A DNA stretch of 64,000 nt, from contig CAVYWD010000002.1 of the NCBI GenBank assembly GCA_963772225.1, positions 2,852,001 to 2,916,000 of the forward strand. The letters are read 5' to 3'. Numbering within the stretch: position 1 is the stretch's first letter; each line of letters begins with the position of its first letter. The position numbers and the translations under genes are program-made. Of this stretch, positions 22,251-30,639 are shown piece by piece. The notes beneath the pieces are model-generated. The model ran no database searches and was not told the origin of the DNA. It saw nothing but the letters and a program-made list of their open reading frames with translations. Source of the stretch: CAVYWD01 sp963772225 (GTDB lineage Bacteria > Myxococcota > Myxococcia > Myxococcales > UBA5297).

Positions 22251-22703
22251 TCAGAGCAGCCCGATGATGTCCCGCGGCTGCAGCGGCTTTTGCAAGTGCG
22301 CGGCCCGCCCCTGGCGCGCGAGCGCGGATTCCATCCCGGGGCGCAGCCCCATGGAGGCGAGCTTTGTTTCGGGGCAAGCCAGGGCCAGCGCCGCGAGCAC
22401 GTCGTCGCCGCGCTCCGGGCCGATGGAGAGGTCGACCAGCGCGAGGGCGATGGCGCGCTCCCGCGCGCGCTCCAGCGCCTCGCTGCCGGTCGTGGCCTCG
22501 AGAACGTCGAAGCCGTCCAGGCGCAGTGAGATGGCCATGGCGCGGCGAAAACAGTCGTCGGCGTCGACGAGGAGGATGGCGCCGCGGGCGATGGCGGGCG
22601 TCTGTTGCACGGCCGAAACCACAGCGAAGGGAGAAGAAACGCGAAGTGCAGCGGCCTGCTGAAGCGGCGGGGGGGGGACCGGCTCCAACCTTGCGCGCTG
22701 CAC
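22251..22703 (-). CDS. Single-domain response regulator (receiver)
   Basis: Up to 150 aa from a GTG at 22703. The receiver occupies about residues 42-150: acidic cluster VDADD (46-50), phosphoacceptor Asp91 in LVDLSIG, and Lys in LQKPLQ near the C-terminus. The 40-residue N-terminus is Pro/Gln/Ala-rich and contains a run of nine C at 22669-22677. No good ribosome site precedes the GTG. A later GTG (about 22622), after the C-run, could be the true start, leaving just the receiver domain. It lies downstream of the receiver-EAL gene on the same strand, but a stem-loop separates them. Confidence 0.7.
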   Translation of the reverse strand: MQRARLEPVPPPPLQQAAALRVSSPFAVVSAVQQTPAIARGAILLVDADDCFRRAMAISLRLDGFDVLEATTGSEALERARERAIALALVDLSIGPERGDDVLAALALACPETKLASMGLRPGMESALARQGRAAHLQKPLQPRDIIGLL

Positions 22704-22790
22704 TTCGCGCCTGGATCTATGAGCACGCGCCGAGCCAAGGGCGCGCGGCCCCCAAGTGCTTGAATTGCCGAGGTGCGATGTCCCGGCATT

Positions 22791-22830
22791 CCGATTTCAA
22801 CTCTGCCGTGCAATGCAGAAGTGAAATCGG
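22791..22830 (-). terminator. Stem-loop between the EAL gene and the receiver gene
   Basis: Arms 22791-22806 (CCGATTTCAACTCTGC) and 22815-22830 pair at 14 of 16 positions around an 8-base loop, 50 bases after the EAL gene's stop. No U-run follows, so it may be a factor-dependent terminator, an mRNA-end stabiliser or a protein site. Confidence 0.4.
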
Positions 22831-22881
22831 GCGCGCAATAAGGAGCCCTCAGGGCGCGTCGTCCTGTCGGGCCGTCGAGCG

Positions 22882-24105
22882 CTATGACGCGGGTTGGAAG
22901 CCCTTTGGCTCCACGGCGACGAAGGTAGGCGCCGGGCGGGCAAAGTGGTAGCCCTGCAAGAGGTCGCAGCCCAACGAGACGAGCGTGTCGCGCTCCGCTG
23001 GGGTCTCGACGCCCTCGCCGATGACCTTGACTCCCAGGCTGTTCGACAGCTCGACCAGGGAGCCAACGACCTTCCGCTTGGTCGATTCGCGCTCGATGCC
23101 GCGCACCAGCGCCATGTCGAGCTTCACGACCTCTGGGTTGAGCTGCGCGATGCTGTTGAGCCCCGCGTAGCCGGACCCGATGTCGTCTACCGCCAGTCGG
23201 AACCCGAGCTGGCGGAGGCGGCGCGTGCGCTCTTGGAGGTCGTCCACCTCCTCCAGCCGCGCGCGCTCGGTGATCTCCAGCACGACCCGCCCCGCGATGG
23301 ACGCCAGCGGCGAGTCCTCCTCGAACAGCGTCTCGTCGAGCAGCTCGCTGGGGTGCAGGTTCACGAGCAGGGTCTGCCCGGGCGCGAGGTCGGAGGCGGC
23401 CGTCGCGCACTTCGCGCGGATGGAGCGCCCCAGGTCATTCACGCGGTCGAGCTGCTCGGCGGCGGCGAGCATCGCGCCCGGGTGCGGCAGCTCTGCGTCG
23501 CGGGTCCGCATCAGCGCCTCGTAGGCGACGATGCGCCGGAGGCTCATGGAGACCACGGGCTGGAACACCATGAAGAGCGACCCCAGCGCCCGCTCGAACG
23601 CGCGGGTGGTGGAGATGCGCGACCCACCCAGCGCGGGCATGGCCGAGCAGACCGCCAGCGCCTCGCGCTTGAGCCGCGCCTGCTGGTAGACGAGCACCGC
23701 GTGCTCGATCACCTGCACCAGCTTCTCGGGCTCGAAGGGCTTGTTCAGGTATCGGAGCACGCCGTGGTCGATGGCGCGCAGCGCGGTGGAGAGGTCCTGC
23801 AGACCGCTGATCAGCACCACCGGGAGGTCCGGGTCGTGCTCGTGCGCCAGGCGCAGCACCTCGACGCCGTCGAGCCCGGGCATGATCACGTCGGTCAGGA
23901 CCGCGTCGAACTCCTCGCCGTCGAGCCGGTCGCGCGCCTCCTGGCCGCTGTTCGCGCTCTCCACCGTGAATCCCGCCGAGCCGAGGATGCGGCGATAGCT
24001 GCGCAGGATGTTCGGCTCATCGTCGACCGCCAAGATCCTGCCCTTGGGTCTGGGCCTCTCCTCGGGTCCGAGGGGCAGAACAAGGGCTTTCGCGAGCTCG
24101 GACAT
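22882..24105 (-). CDS. Receiver-EAL cyclic-di-GMP phosphodiesterase
   Basis: 407 aa. Receiver domain at about 22-140: acidic VDDE, phosphoacceptor Asp72 in LTDVIMP, Lys in LNKPF. EAL domain at about 170-400 with all catalytic signatures: YEALMR, VNLHPSEL, LEITER, VDDIGSGYAGL, VKLD, IGEGVET and QGYHFARP. It should hydrolyse c-di-GMP to pGpG under phosphorylation control; cytoplasmic. It is divergent from the che operon with 505 bases between, so it may share regulation with it. ATG start at 24105. Confidence 0.94.
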   Translation of the reverse strand: MSELAKALVLPLGPEERPRPKGRILAVDDEPNILRSYRRILGSAGFTVESANSGQEARDRLDGEEFDAVLTDVIMPGLDGVEVLRLAHEHDPDLPVVLISGLQDLSTALRAIDHGVLRYLNKPFEPEKLVQVIEHAVLVYQQARLKREALAVCSAMPALGGSRISTTRAFERALGSLFMVFQPVVSMSLRRIVAYEALMRTRDAELPHPGAMLAAAEQLDRVNDLGRSIRAKCATAASDLAPGQTLLVNLHPSELLDETLFEEDSPLASIAGRVVLEITERARLEEVDDLQERTRRLRQLGFRLAVDDIGSGYAGLNSIAQLNPEVVKLDMALVRGIERESTKRKVVGSLVELSNSLGVKVIGEGVETPAERDTLVSLGCDLLQGYHFARPAPTFVAVEPKGFQPAS

Positions 24106-24451
24106 CCGTCTGCCTCAATTCTCAAGGTACCTATGGCGGTTTTTGCAGCCGAGGTGCCAAGTTGCAGCCTCCGCGCTCTCCGGCGACGCTCAGCCTTAAG
24201 CGGTTCAGAACACGAGCCGATTCCATTTCTCGTATTCTGCGCGCTACCGCGCGAGGCAGGGTCCTCGAGGCCTCTTCAGGGCTTGGGAGACCCATTGACC
24301 GAGCCCTCGCTCCAAACGGCGGATGCCGTCCTTTATGGCCCTTGCTCCGAGAGTCATCAAAACCCTCGGACAGGTCGTCAAAGACCTGGCGGCATTGTGC
24401 GGACCCAGGGATACCCCGAATTCAAGCCGCCGTCGGGCGGCGATGGCCGCA

Positions 24452-24488
24452 GAAAAGGCGAGCGGTATCCGGGGCATTTCGCCTTTTC
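24452..24488. promoter_or_regulatory. Inverted repeat upstream of the che promoter
   Basis: GAAAAGGCGA (24452-24461) and TCGCCTTTTC (24479-24488) are perfect complements around a 17-base spacer, ending 30 bases before the sigma54-like -24 element. A possible activator or repressor site. Confidence 0.4.
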
Positions 24489-24517
24489 GCCTCCGAAAGC
24501 GAGCTGACGGCCACCCG

Positions 24518-24533
24518 TGGCCCGGCCCTTGCT
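24518..24533 (+). promoter_or_regulatory. sigma54-type promoter of the che operon
   Basis: TGGCCCGGCCCTTGCT matches the -24/-12 consensus at every defined position except one (C for A). Transcription would start near 24545, about 65 bases before cheA. It is very similar to the maeB element at 19140-19155. Confidence 0.55.
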
Positions 24534-24610
24534 CACAGGGGGTTGTCTCTTTGGGCGTCGGGCGCCTGTCCGGCGTCCGGCGGGTCACCCATGAACTCCG
24601 GGACTGACGA

Positions 24611-26899
24611 ATGAACGCCGATGACCTGGAAATTGCGCTGGTCTTCATCTCCGAAGCGCGCGAGCTGCTCGACGAGGTCGAACCGAGGCTCATTGAGCTC
24701 CGCCAGGCAGCGGGAGAGGGCGGGGCCGATCCGAATACGGTCAACGCCATCTTCCGGCTGTTCCATTCGATGAAGGGCTCGGCCTCGAGCCTGGGCTTTT
24801 CGCACATCGCTACCGTCACCCACGACGCCGAGACCCTCCTCGACGTCTATCGGAAGGGCACGGCGGTGCTCGGGCCGGAGCAGACGGTGGTGCTCCTGCG
24901 CGCCATGGACTTCGTCCGCAAGATGCTCGACGCCGTGGAGAGCTCGCACTCCGACGAGGGGATGGAGGCGGAAGAGCGCGAGATCCTGGACGAGCTGACG
25001 CGGGCGAACGCGTCGGCGAGGGCACGGCCGGCACAGCCCGCGGCCCCCACGGCGGCGGCGCCGCCGCAGCCTCCGGTGCGGCTCGCGGAGCCCTCCCCGG
25101 CGCCGGCGGGTGTGAGCGCTCCGGCTCAGGAAAGCCCCGCCCCGGCGGCGGCCGTCGCTCCGCCCGCGGCAGACCCTCCTGCCATCGAGGAGTTTTTGCC
25201 GATCTCCGCCGAGATGCTCAAGCACTTCGCCTCCGAGGGCGAAGAGCTGATGGGCCGCTGCGAGCAGGCGCTCTTGGAGCTCGAGAAGTCGCCCGCCAGC
25301 GGGGTCGAGCTCATCCCCGAGGCGTTCCGGGCGATGCACAGCTTCAAAGGGAACTGCGGCTTCGTGGAGCAGGTCGCGCTCGGCAAGCTCGCTCACAAGG
25401 CGGAGAACGTCCTCGAGGCCCTCAAGGCGGGCCTGTTGGTGCCGAGCCAGTCGACGGTGGGGCTGTTGCTCAAGGCGGTGGATGCGCTGCGCGAGGGCGT
25501 CACCGAGGTGACCCGGTCGGGTTCCGCCAAGGGGCGCGATTTCGACTCCCTGGAAAGCTTGTTGGAGCAGAGCGCGCACCCGGCCAGCGCGACCATGGCG
25601 GCGGCGCTGCAGGCGCCGGCGGAGGCGCCGATTCCCAGCGTTGCGAGCGCGGAGCGCGCGCCCGAGAAGGAAGGCAACCACGCGGTCAAGGCGCCCACCC
25701 GCCAGGACATCCGGGTGGACCTCACCAAGCTTGACGCCCTGGTGAACCTGGTGGGCGAGCTGGTTATCGCCGAGGCCATGGTCACGAGGCACCCGTCGCT
25801 GCGAAATTTCGACGACGAGACGCTGGAGCGCGCGGTCCACCAGCTGCGCCGCGTCTCCACCGACCTGCAGGACGTGGCCATGGCGGTGCGGATGATCCCG
25901 CTGTCGGCCACCTTCCGGAAGCTGATCCGCCTGGTCCACGACCTGTCCAACAAGGTGGGCAAGCTGGTCCGCCTGGAGCTCGTCGGGGAGGAGACCGAGG
26001 TCGACAAGTCGCTCATCGAGCAGCTCTCGGACCCGCTGGTCCACCTGGTGCGCAACTCCATCGACCACGGGCTGGAGATGCCGGCCGACCGGCGCGCGAA
26101 GGACAAATCGGAGACCGGCACCATCACCATCGAGGCCCGCCACGAGGGCGGCGAGGTGCTCATCCTCATCAGCGACGACGGGCGCGGGCTCGACCGCACC
26201 AAGATCCTCACCAAGGCGGTGGAGCGCGGCCTGGTGCAGGCGGGCGAGGCGGAGAAGCTCACCGACAATCAGATCTACAAGCTCATCTTCGAGCCGGGCT
26301 TCTCCACCGCCGACAAGGTGACCGACATCTCCGGCCGCGGCGTGGGCATGGACGTCGTGAAGAAGAACATCGAGAAAGTGAAAGGGACGGTGGAGCTGCG
26401 CAGCAAGCCGGGCGCGGGGACCACCGTCGTCCTGCACATCCCCCTCACCCTGGCCATCATCGACGGGATGCTGGTGCGGGTGGGCAACGCGCGCTACACC
26501 CTGCCGCTGCTCTCCATCCGCGAGTCGTTCCGGCCGCTCCCCGAGCAGATCACCGTGACGCCCGACGGCCAGGAGGTGGCGCGGGTGCGGCGCGAGATGC
26601 TGCCGGTGGTGCGGCTGCACCAGCTCTATTCCAAGAAGCCGGACCACGAGAAGCTCGAGGAAGGGATTCTGGTCATCGTGGAGTCGGGCGCGCAGACCGT
26701 GTGCCTGTTCGTCGACGAGCTCTTGGGCCAGCAGCAGACGGTCATCAAGGGGCTCTCCAGCTACCTGGGGCAGGCGCGCGGCGTGTCGGGCTGCACCATT
26801 CTGGGCGACGGCGAGGTGAGCCTCATCCTGGACGTGGGGAGCCTCCTCGCCATGGCCAGCAGCAGCAGCGGCGGCGGGGGCCTCACCGTCCTCTATTGA
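24611..26899 (+). CDS. cheA: Chemotaxis histidine kinase CheA with two Hpt domains
   Basis: 762 aa. Hpt1 at about 1-110 with His52 in FHSMKGSASSLGF. An Ala/Pro-rich linker follows. Hpt2 at about 195-310 has His243 in MHSFKGNCGF. The dimerisation domain is about 370-430. The HATPase at about 430-600 has LVRNSIDHGLE, ISDDGRGLD and SGRGVGMDVVKKN. The C-terminal CheW-like domain is about 610-755. The CheA/CheW/MCP array phosphorylates receivers; two Hpt domains suggest two acceptor routes. The ATG overlaps the stop of a seven-codon leader frame. First gene of a long operon reaching the hybrid kinase at 43846. Confidence 0.96.
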   Translation: MNADDLEIALVFISEARELLDEVEPRLIELRQAAGEGGADPNTVNAIFRLFHSMKGSASSLGFSHIATVTHDAETLLDVYRKGTAVLGPEQTVVLLRAMDFVRKMLDAVESSHSDEGMEAEEREILDELTRANASARARPAQPAAPTAAAPPQPPVRLAEPSPAPAGVSAPAQESPAPAAAVAPPAADPPAIEEFLPISAEMLKHFASEGEELMGRCEQALLELEKSPASGVELIPEAFRAMHSFKGNCGFVEQVALGKLAHKAENVLEALKAGLLVPSQSTVGLLLKAVDALREGVTEVTRSGSAKGRDFDSLESLLEQSAHPASATMAAALQAPAEAPIPSVASAERAPEKEGNHAVKAPTRQDIRVDLTKLDALVNLVGELVIAEAMVTRHPSLRNFDDETLERAVHQLRRVSTDLQDVAMAVRMIPLSATFRKLIRLVHDLSNKVGKLVRLELVGEETEVDKSLIEQLSDPLVHLVRNSIDHGLEMPADRRAKDKSETGTITIEARHEGGEVLILISDDGRGLDRTKILTKAVERGLVQAGEAEKLTDNQIYKLIFEPGFSTADKVTDISGRGVGMDVVKKNIEKVKGTVELRSKPGAGTTVVLHIPLTLAIIDGMLVRVGNARYTLPLLSIRESFRPLPEQITVTPDGQEVARVRREMLPVVRLHQLYSKKPDHEKLEEGILVIVESGAQTVCLFVDELLGQQQTVIKGLSSYLGQARGVSGCTILGDGEVSLILDVGSLLAMASSSSGGGGLTVLY

Positions 26900-26933
26900 G
26901 CCTTTTTGCGAGATTCTGATCGAGGAGCCAACG

Positions 26934-27449
26934 ATGGCGGAGAACAAAGGCCGGAATGTCGTAGAGGACGACCTCGCCGACGACGACGAGGACGACTCGC
27001 AAAAGGACAAGTTCCTCACCTTTCGGATCGGCAACGAGGATTTCGGCATCGAGATCTCGTACGTCATCGAAATCGTCGGAATTCAGCAGATCACCGAGGT
27101 GCCGGACATGCCCGACTTCCTCAAGGGCGTGATCAACCTGCGCGGCCGGGTCATTCCGGTCATGGACGTGCGTGTGCGCTTTCGCATGCAAGCGCGCGAA
27201 TTCGACGACCGGACCTGCATCGTGGTGGTGAATCTGGGCGACACGGCGGTGGGGCTCATCGTCGACACGGTGAACGAGGTGCTCTCCATTCCGGCCAGCG
27301 AGGTCTCCCCGCCGCCGCGAGTGAGCCGCGGCGAAGGCAGCCGATTCGTGCGCGGGATGGGGAAGGTGGGCGACGCGGTGAAGATCCTCCTCGACTTGAA
27401 CAAGCTGCTCAGCGACTCGGAGACGCAGGCCATCGAAGCGGTCACCTAG
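26934..27449 (+). CDS. cheW: Chemotaxis coupling protein CheW (copy 1)
   Basis: 171 aa. An acidic N-terminal extension (EDDLADDDEDD, about 11-21) precedes the CheW SH3-like domain (about 25-165) with FLTFRIGNEDFGIEI, the VINLRGRVIPVMDVR core and VGLIVDTVNEVLSI. It couples MCPs to CheA. It is almost identical to the copies at 29445 and 32426, each placed directly before an MCP gene, so the cheW-mcp unit has been duplicated in tandem. Confidence 0.95.
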   Translation: MAENKGRNVVEDDLADDDEDDSQKDKFLTFRIGNEDFGIEISYVIEIVGIQQITEVPDMPDFLKGVINLRGRVIPVMDVRVRFRMQAREFDDRTCIVVVNLGDTAVGLIVDTVNEVLSIPASEVSPPPRVSRGEGSRFVRGMGKVGDAVKILLDLNKLLSDSETQAIEAVT

Positions 27450-27523
27450 CGGCGGAAACCTCGCGTCAAACGCCGCCTCACACGCATCCTGCGCCGCTTT
27501 GAACGACATGGAAGGACATGGAA

Positions 27524-29404
27524 ATGCTCTCGAACATGAAGATGATGACGCGCCTGATGCTCGGTTTTTCGCTCATTGCCTTGGGCGCCATTGCAGTGGG
27601 AATCATGGGAATGCAGGCCTTGTCGGCAAGCGCCGAGGCCGACGAGAAGACCTACTACAGGGTCACCAAACCGATGGAGAGCTTGGCCGAGATGTCGGTG
27701 GACCTGCAGCGGGCGCGCGTCAACCTCCGCGATCAGTTGCTGGCCGAGAGCGCCGAGGAGCGAGACCGCGACCGGCGCACCATGGAGGAGCTCTTCTCGT
27801 CCTTCGACCGCTCCGCCGATGATTTCGACAAGACCATCCAAAGAGACCAGGTGCGTTCCGTCCTCCGCGAGACCCGGGACGACATGAAGGCCTACCGGGA
27901 GGTGACCGATCGGATCGTGGCGCTGGCTGGAGCGGGGAAGCACGAGGACGCCCATGCGCTCGTGAATGGCCAAGGCAAGACCGCCGCCTTCAAGGCGCAG
28001 GATTCCCTCAAGAAGCTCGCCGAGCTCAAGATGGAGACCGCGAAGGCGAACTTCGAGTCCAACACCGACCGCGCCTCCACCGCCCGCAGTATGATCGTGG
28101 CGGTCTGCCTGCTGGCCGCCATCGCCGCCCTGGTCATCGGCTTCATCATCGCCCGCTCGGTCACCGAGCCGTTGATCAAAGCCACGCAGATCGCCGAGAG
28201 CGGCGACCTCACCGCTCGCGTCAACCTCGTGACCAACGACGAGTTGGGCCGCCTGGCCAAGGCGTTCGACGCCATGACCGAGCGCCTGGAGCAGAAGACG
28301 AAGGAGACCGAGCAGGTCGCCAACGGCGACCTCACCATCGAGGTCGAGGTCGCGTCCGAGCAGGACACGCTGGGCAAGGCCTTCCGCACCATGGTGGAGC
28401 AGCTGCGCAAGCTCGTCGGCGAGGTCCGCGGCGCCTTCTCCGAGGTGTCCAATGGCGCGAGCGAGATCTCCGATGCGTCGCAGGCGCTCTCGCAGGGCGC
28501 GACCGAGCAGGCGTCCTCCGTGGAGGAGATCACCTCGTCCATGACCGAGGTCGGCTCGCAGGCCAAGACCTCCTCGGAGAACGCGGACCAGGCGAGCCAC
28601 CTCGCCTCCTCGGCGCGCGACGCCGCTCAGCAGGGCAGCGAGCGGATGAAGTCGATGGTCGAGGCGATGAACGACATCAACGGCTCGTCCCAGCAGATCG
28701 CCAAGATCATCAAGGTCATCGACGACATCGCGTTCCAGACCAACCTGCTCGCCTTGAACGCCGCCGTGGAAGCCGCGCGGGCCGGCAAGCACGGCAAGGG
28801 CTTCGCCGTGGTGGCCGAGGAGGTGCGAAACCTCGCCTCCCGGTCGGCGAAGGCCGCGCGCGAGACCGCCGAGCTCATCGAGACGTCGGGCAAGAAGGTG
28901 GCGAACGGCCTGTCGGTCGCGCAGGGCACCTCTGAGTCGTTCGCGACCATCGTGGGGAACGTGGTCAAGGCCGCCGACCTGGTCGGCGAGATCGCCGCGG
29001 CGTCGAAAGAGCAGGCGGCGGGCATCTCGCAGATCTCCCAGGGGCTCACGCAGATCGATCAGGTCACGCAGCGCAACACCGCCTCGGCGGAGGAGACCGC
29101 GTCAGCGGCGCAGGAGCTCAGCTCGAACGCGGGGCGGATCGAGGAGCTGTTCGCCCGGTTCCGCGTCGGCGACGAGGACGGCCGCGCGCATTCGGCCCGG
29201 CGACCCGCAGCGAGCGCGAAGAGGTCGATGGGCCCGCCGCCGGCCAAGGCTCCGAAGGCCACGAAGGCCGCAAAGCCTGACGGCGAATGGGGCAGCCCGG
29301 GAAACGGCGCGCTGGCTTCGCGCCCCGCCGAGATGCCCGCGGACGGCGCGCTCGAGCCCAAGGACGTGATCGCCCTGGACGACAAAGAGTTCGGACGCTT
29401 CTGA
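27524..29404 (+). CDS. Methyl-accepting chemotaxis protein (MCP 1)
   Basis: 626 aa from the ATG at 27524 (MLSNMKMMTRLM), matching the other MCP starts; an ATG two codons earlier has poorer spacing to AAGGA. Layout: membrane helix 1 (about 8-30), four-helix-bundle periplasmic domain, helix 2 (about 185-210), two consecutive HAMP-like segments, then the signalling coiled coil with the tip IDDIAFQTNLLALNAAVEAARAGKHGKGFAVVAEEVR (shown here only as landmarks around 400-440). A basic/Pro linker ends in the tail LEPKDVIALDDKEFGRF, shared with the MCP at 33016. No NWETF-type pentapeptide. Confidence 0.94.
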   Translation: MLSNMKMMTRLMLGFSLIALGAIAVGIMGMQALSASAEADEKTYYRVTKPMESLAEMSVDLQRARVNLRDQLLAESAEERDRDRRTMEELFSSFDRSADDFDKTIQRDQVRSVLRETRDDMKAYREVTDRIVALAGAGKHEDAHALVNGQGKTAAFKAQDSLKKLAELKMETAKANFESNTDRASTARSMIVAVCLLAAIAALVIGFIIARSVTEPLIKATQIAESGDLTARVNLVTNDELGRLAKAFDAMTERLEQKTKETEQVANGDLTIEVEVASEQDTLGKAFRTMVEQLRKLVGEVRGAFSEVSNGASEISDASQALSQGATEQASSVEEITSSMTEVGSQAKTSSENADQASHLASSARDAAQQGSERMKSMVEAMNDINGSSQQIAKIIKVIDDIAFQTNLLALNAAVEAARAGKHGKGFAVVAEEVRNLASRSAKAARETAELIETSGKKVANGLSVAQGTSESFATIVGNVVKAADLVGEIAAASKEQAAGISQISQGLTQIDQVTQRNTASAEETASAAQELSSNAGRIEELFARFRVGDEDGRAHSARRPAASAKRSMGPPPAKAPKATKAAKPDGEWGSPGNGALASRPAEMPADGALEPKDVIALDDKEFGRF

Positions 29405-29444
29405 CCGCTCGGCCAATCCCTTCGCATCCCAAGGAGCCCATTCA

Positions 29445-29960
29445 ATGGCAGAGAACAAAGGCCGAACGGCCGTGGAAGAGGACCTTTTCGACGACGACGA
29501 GGACGATTCGCAGAAGGACAAGTTCCTCACCTTCCGGATCGGCAACGAGGATTTCGGCATCGAAATCTCGTACGTCATCGAGATCGTCGGCATCCAGCAG
29601 ATCACCGAAGTGCCGGACATGCCCGATTTCCTCAAAGGCGTCATCAACCTGCGCGGCCGGGTGATTCCGGTGATGGACGTGCGCGTTCGCTTTCACATGC
29701 AGTCGCGCGAATTCGACGACCGGACCTGCGTCGTGGTGGTGAACCTGGGAGAAACGGCGGTGGGGCTCATCGTCGACACGGTGAACGAAGTGCTTTCCAT
29801 TCCGGCGAGCGAGATCGCCCCGCCGCCGCGGGTGAGCCGGGGCGAGGGCAGCCGCTTCGTGCGCGGAATGGGCAAGGTGGGCAACGCGGTGAAGATCCTC
29901 CTGGACCTGAAAAAGCTGCTCAACGACTCCGAAATGGAAGCCGTCGCGGCGGTGGCCTAG
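29445..29960 (+). CDS. cheW: Chemotaxis coupling protein CheW (copy 2)
   Basis: 171 aa, same architecture as copy 1, with the acidic N-terminus here reading EEDLFDDDEDD. It differs from copy 1 by scattered substitutions, for example FHMQSRE for FRMQARE. It lies 40 bases after MCP 1 and before the deleted MCP. The high nucleotide similarity among the three copies makes recombination between them likely. Confidence 0.95.
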   Translation: MAENKGRTAVEEDLFDDDEDDSQKDKFLTFRIGNEDFGIEISYVIEIVGIQQITEVPDMPDFLKGVINLRGRVIPVMDVRVRFHMQSREFDDRTCVVVVNLGETAVGLIVDTVNEVLSIPASEIAPPPRVSRGEGSRFVRGMGKVGNAVKILLDLKKLLNDSEMEAVAAVA

Positions 29961-30038
29961 CGAGAGTCTGTAAGGAGTGTCCCCAATCCCCAGCTCGTCG
30001 CGCGGCACCTCGGCTTCTCGAACGAGCTCCCCCGTTCG

Positions 30039-30064
30039 CCCCCTCCCCGCAAGCGGGGAGGGGG
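30039..30064. repeat. GC palindrome, second member of the family
   Basis: Arms CCCCCTCCCCGC (30039-30050) and GCGGGGAGGGGG (30053-30064) around AA, then TCGGGGGGTGAGG. The palindrome at 4726-4767 has the same core and the same GGTGAGG flank. It sits inside the che operon, between cheW copy 2 and the deleted MCP. Confidence 0.65.
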
Positions 30065-30107
30065 TCGGGGGGTGAGGAAGTCAACGAAGGCTGGAAAGGA
30101 GGGCGAC

Positions 30108-30623
30108 ATGCACGCGAACATCCGGACGCGCCTGGCGCTGCTCTTTGCCCCCAAGGCCGTGGGCTCCCTCGCCGTCGGGTTGAGCGCGATGCGCACCATG
30201 TCCGCGAGCGTCGACGCCGACGAGGAGACCTACTCGCAGATCGCGAAGCCGATCGAGAGCCTGGTCGAGATGTCGGTGGGCCTGCAGCGCGCGCGGGTCA
30301 GTCTCCGGGAGCTCCTCCTGTCGAACGGCCTCACGGTCGCGCAGGGCACCTCGGAGTCGTTCGCGACCATCGTGGGGAACGTGGTCAAGGCCGCCGACCG
30401 GGTGGGCGAGGTCGCCGCGGCGTCCAAGGAGCAGGCCGCGGGCATCGCGCAGATCACGCAAGGCCTCACGCAGCGCAACACCGCCACCGCCGAGGAGGCG
30501 GCCTCCGCCGCCGCCAAGCTCACCGCGAACGCGGAGCAGATCGACGAGCTGTTTGCCCGGTTCCGCGTCGGGGACGCCGCGAGCCTCCGGGAGCCGACCG
30601 CCGAGTGCCCACTAGAACGCTGA
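30108..30623 (+). CDS. Internally deleted MCP (in-frame remnant)
   Basis: 171 aa from the ATG at 30108, with AAAGGAGGG upstream. Residues 1-70 match the start of MCP 1 (N-terminal helix, then ETYSQIAKPIESLVEMSVGLQRARVSL). The sequence then jumps to NGLTVAQGTSESFATIVGNVV, near the end of the signalling domain. Roughly 400 residues are missing: the ligand domain, helix 2, HAMP and the kinase-control tip. Six more residues (IDQVTQ) are missing further on. All junctions keep the frame and the ribosome site is intact, so a short protein may still be made; it cannot signal in the normal way. Confidence 0.75.
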   Translation: MHANIRTRLALLFAPKAVGSLAVGLSAMRTMSASVDADEETYSQIAKPIESLVEMSVGLQRARVSLRELLLSNGLTVAQGTSESFATIVGNVVKAADRVGEVAAASKEQAAGIAQITQGLTQRNTATAEEAASAAAKLTANAEQIDELFARFRVGDAASLREPTAECPLER

Positions 30624-30639
30624 CCCGGAGAGAGACTCA

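Larger units (their letters stand above)
24106..24610. other. Divergent regulatory region between the EAL gene and cheA
   Basis: 505 bases with no convincing gene. It contains a 10-base-arm inverted repeat (24452-24488), a sigma54-like promoter (24518-24533) and a possible seven-codon leader ORF starting at 24593 (MNSGTDE) whose stop overlaps the cheA ATG. Confidence 0.5.

Noticed and set aside
24533..27067. 844-codon open frame antisense to cheA
   Set aside because: Low-complexity HRR/LGD composition and no domain; cheA is unmistakable on the plus strand.
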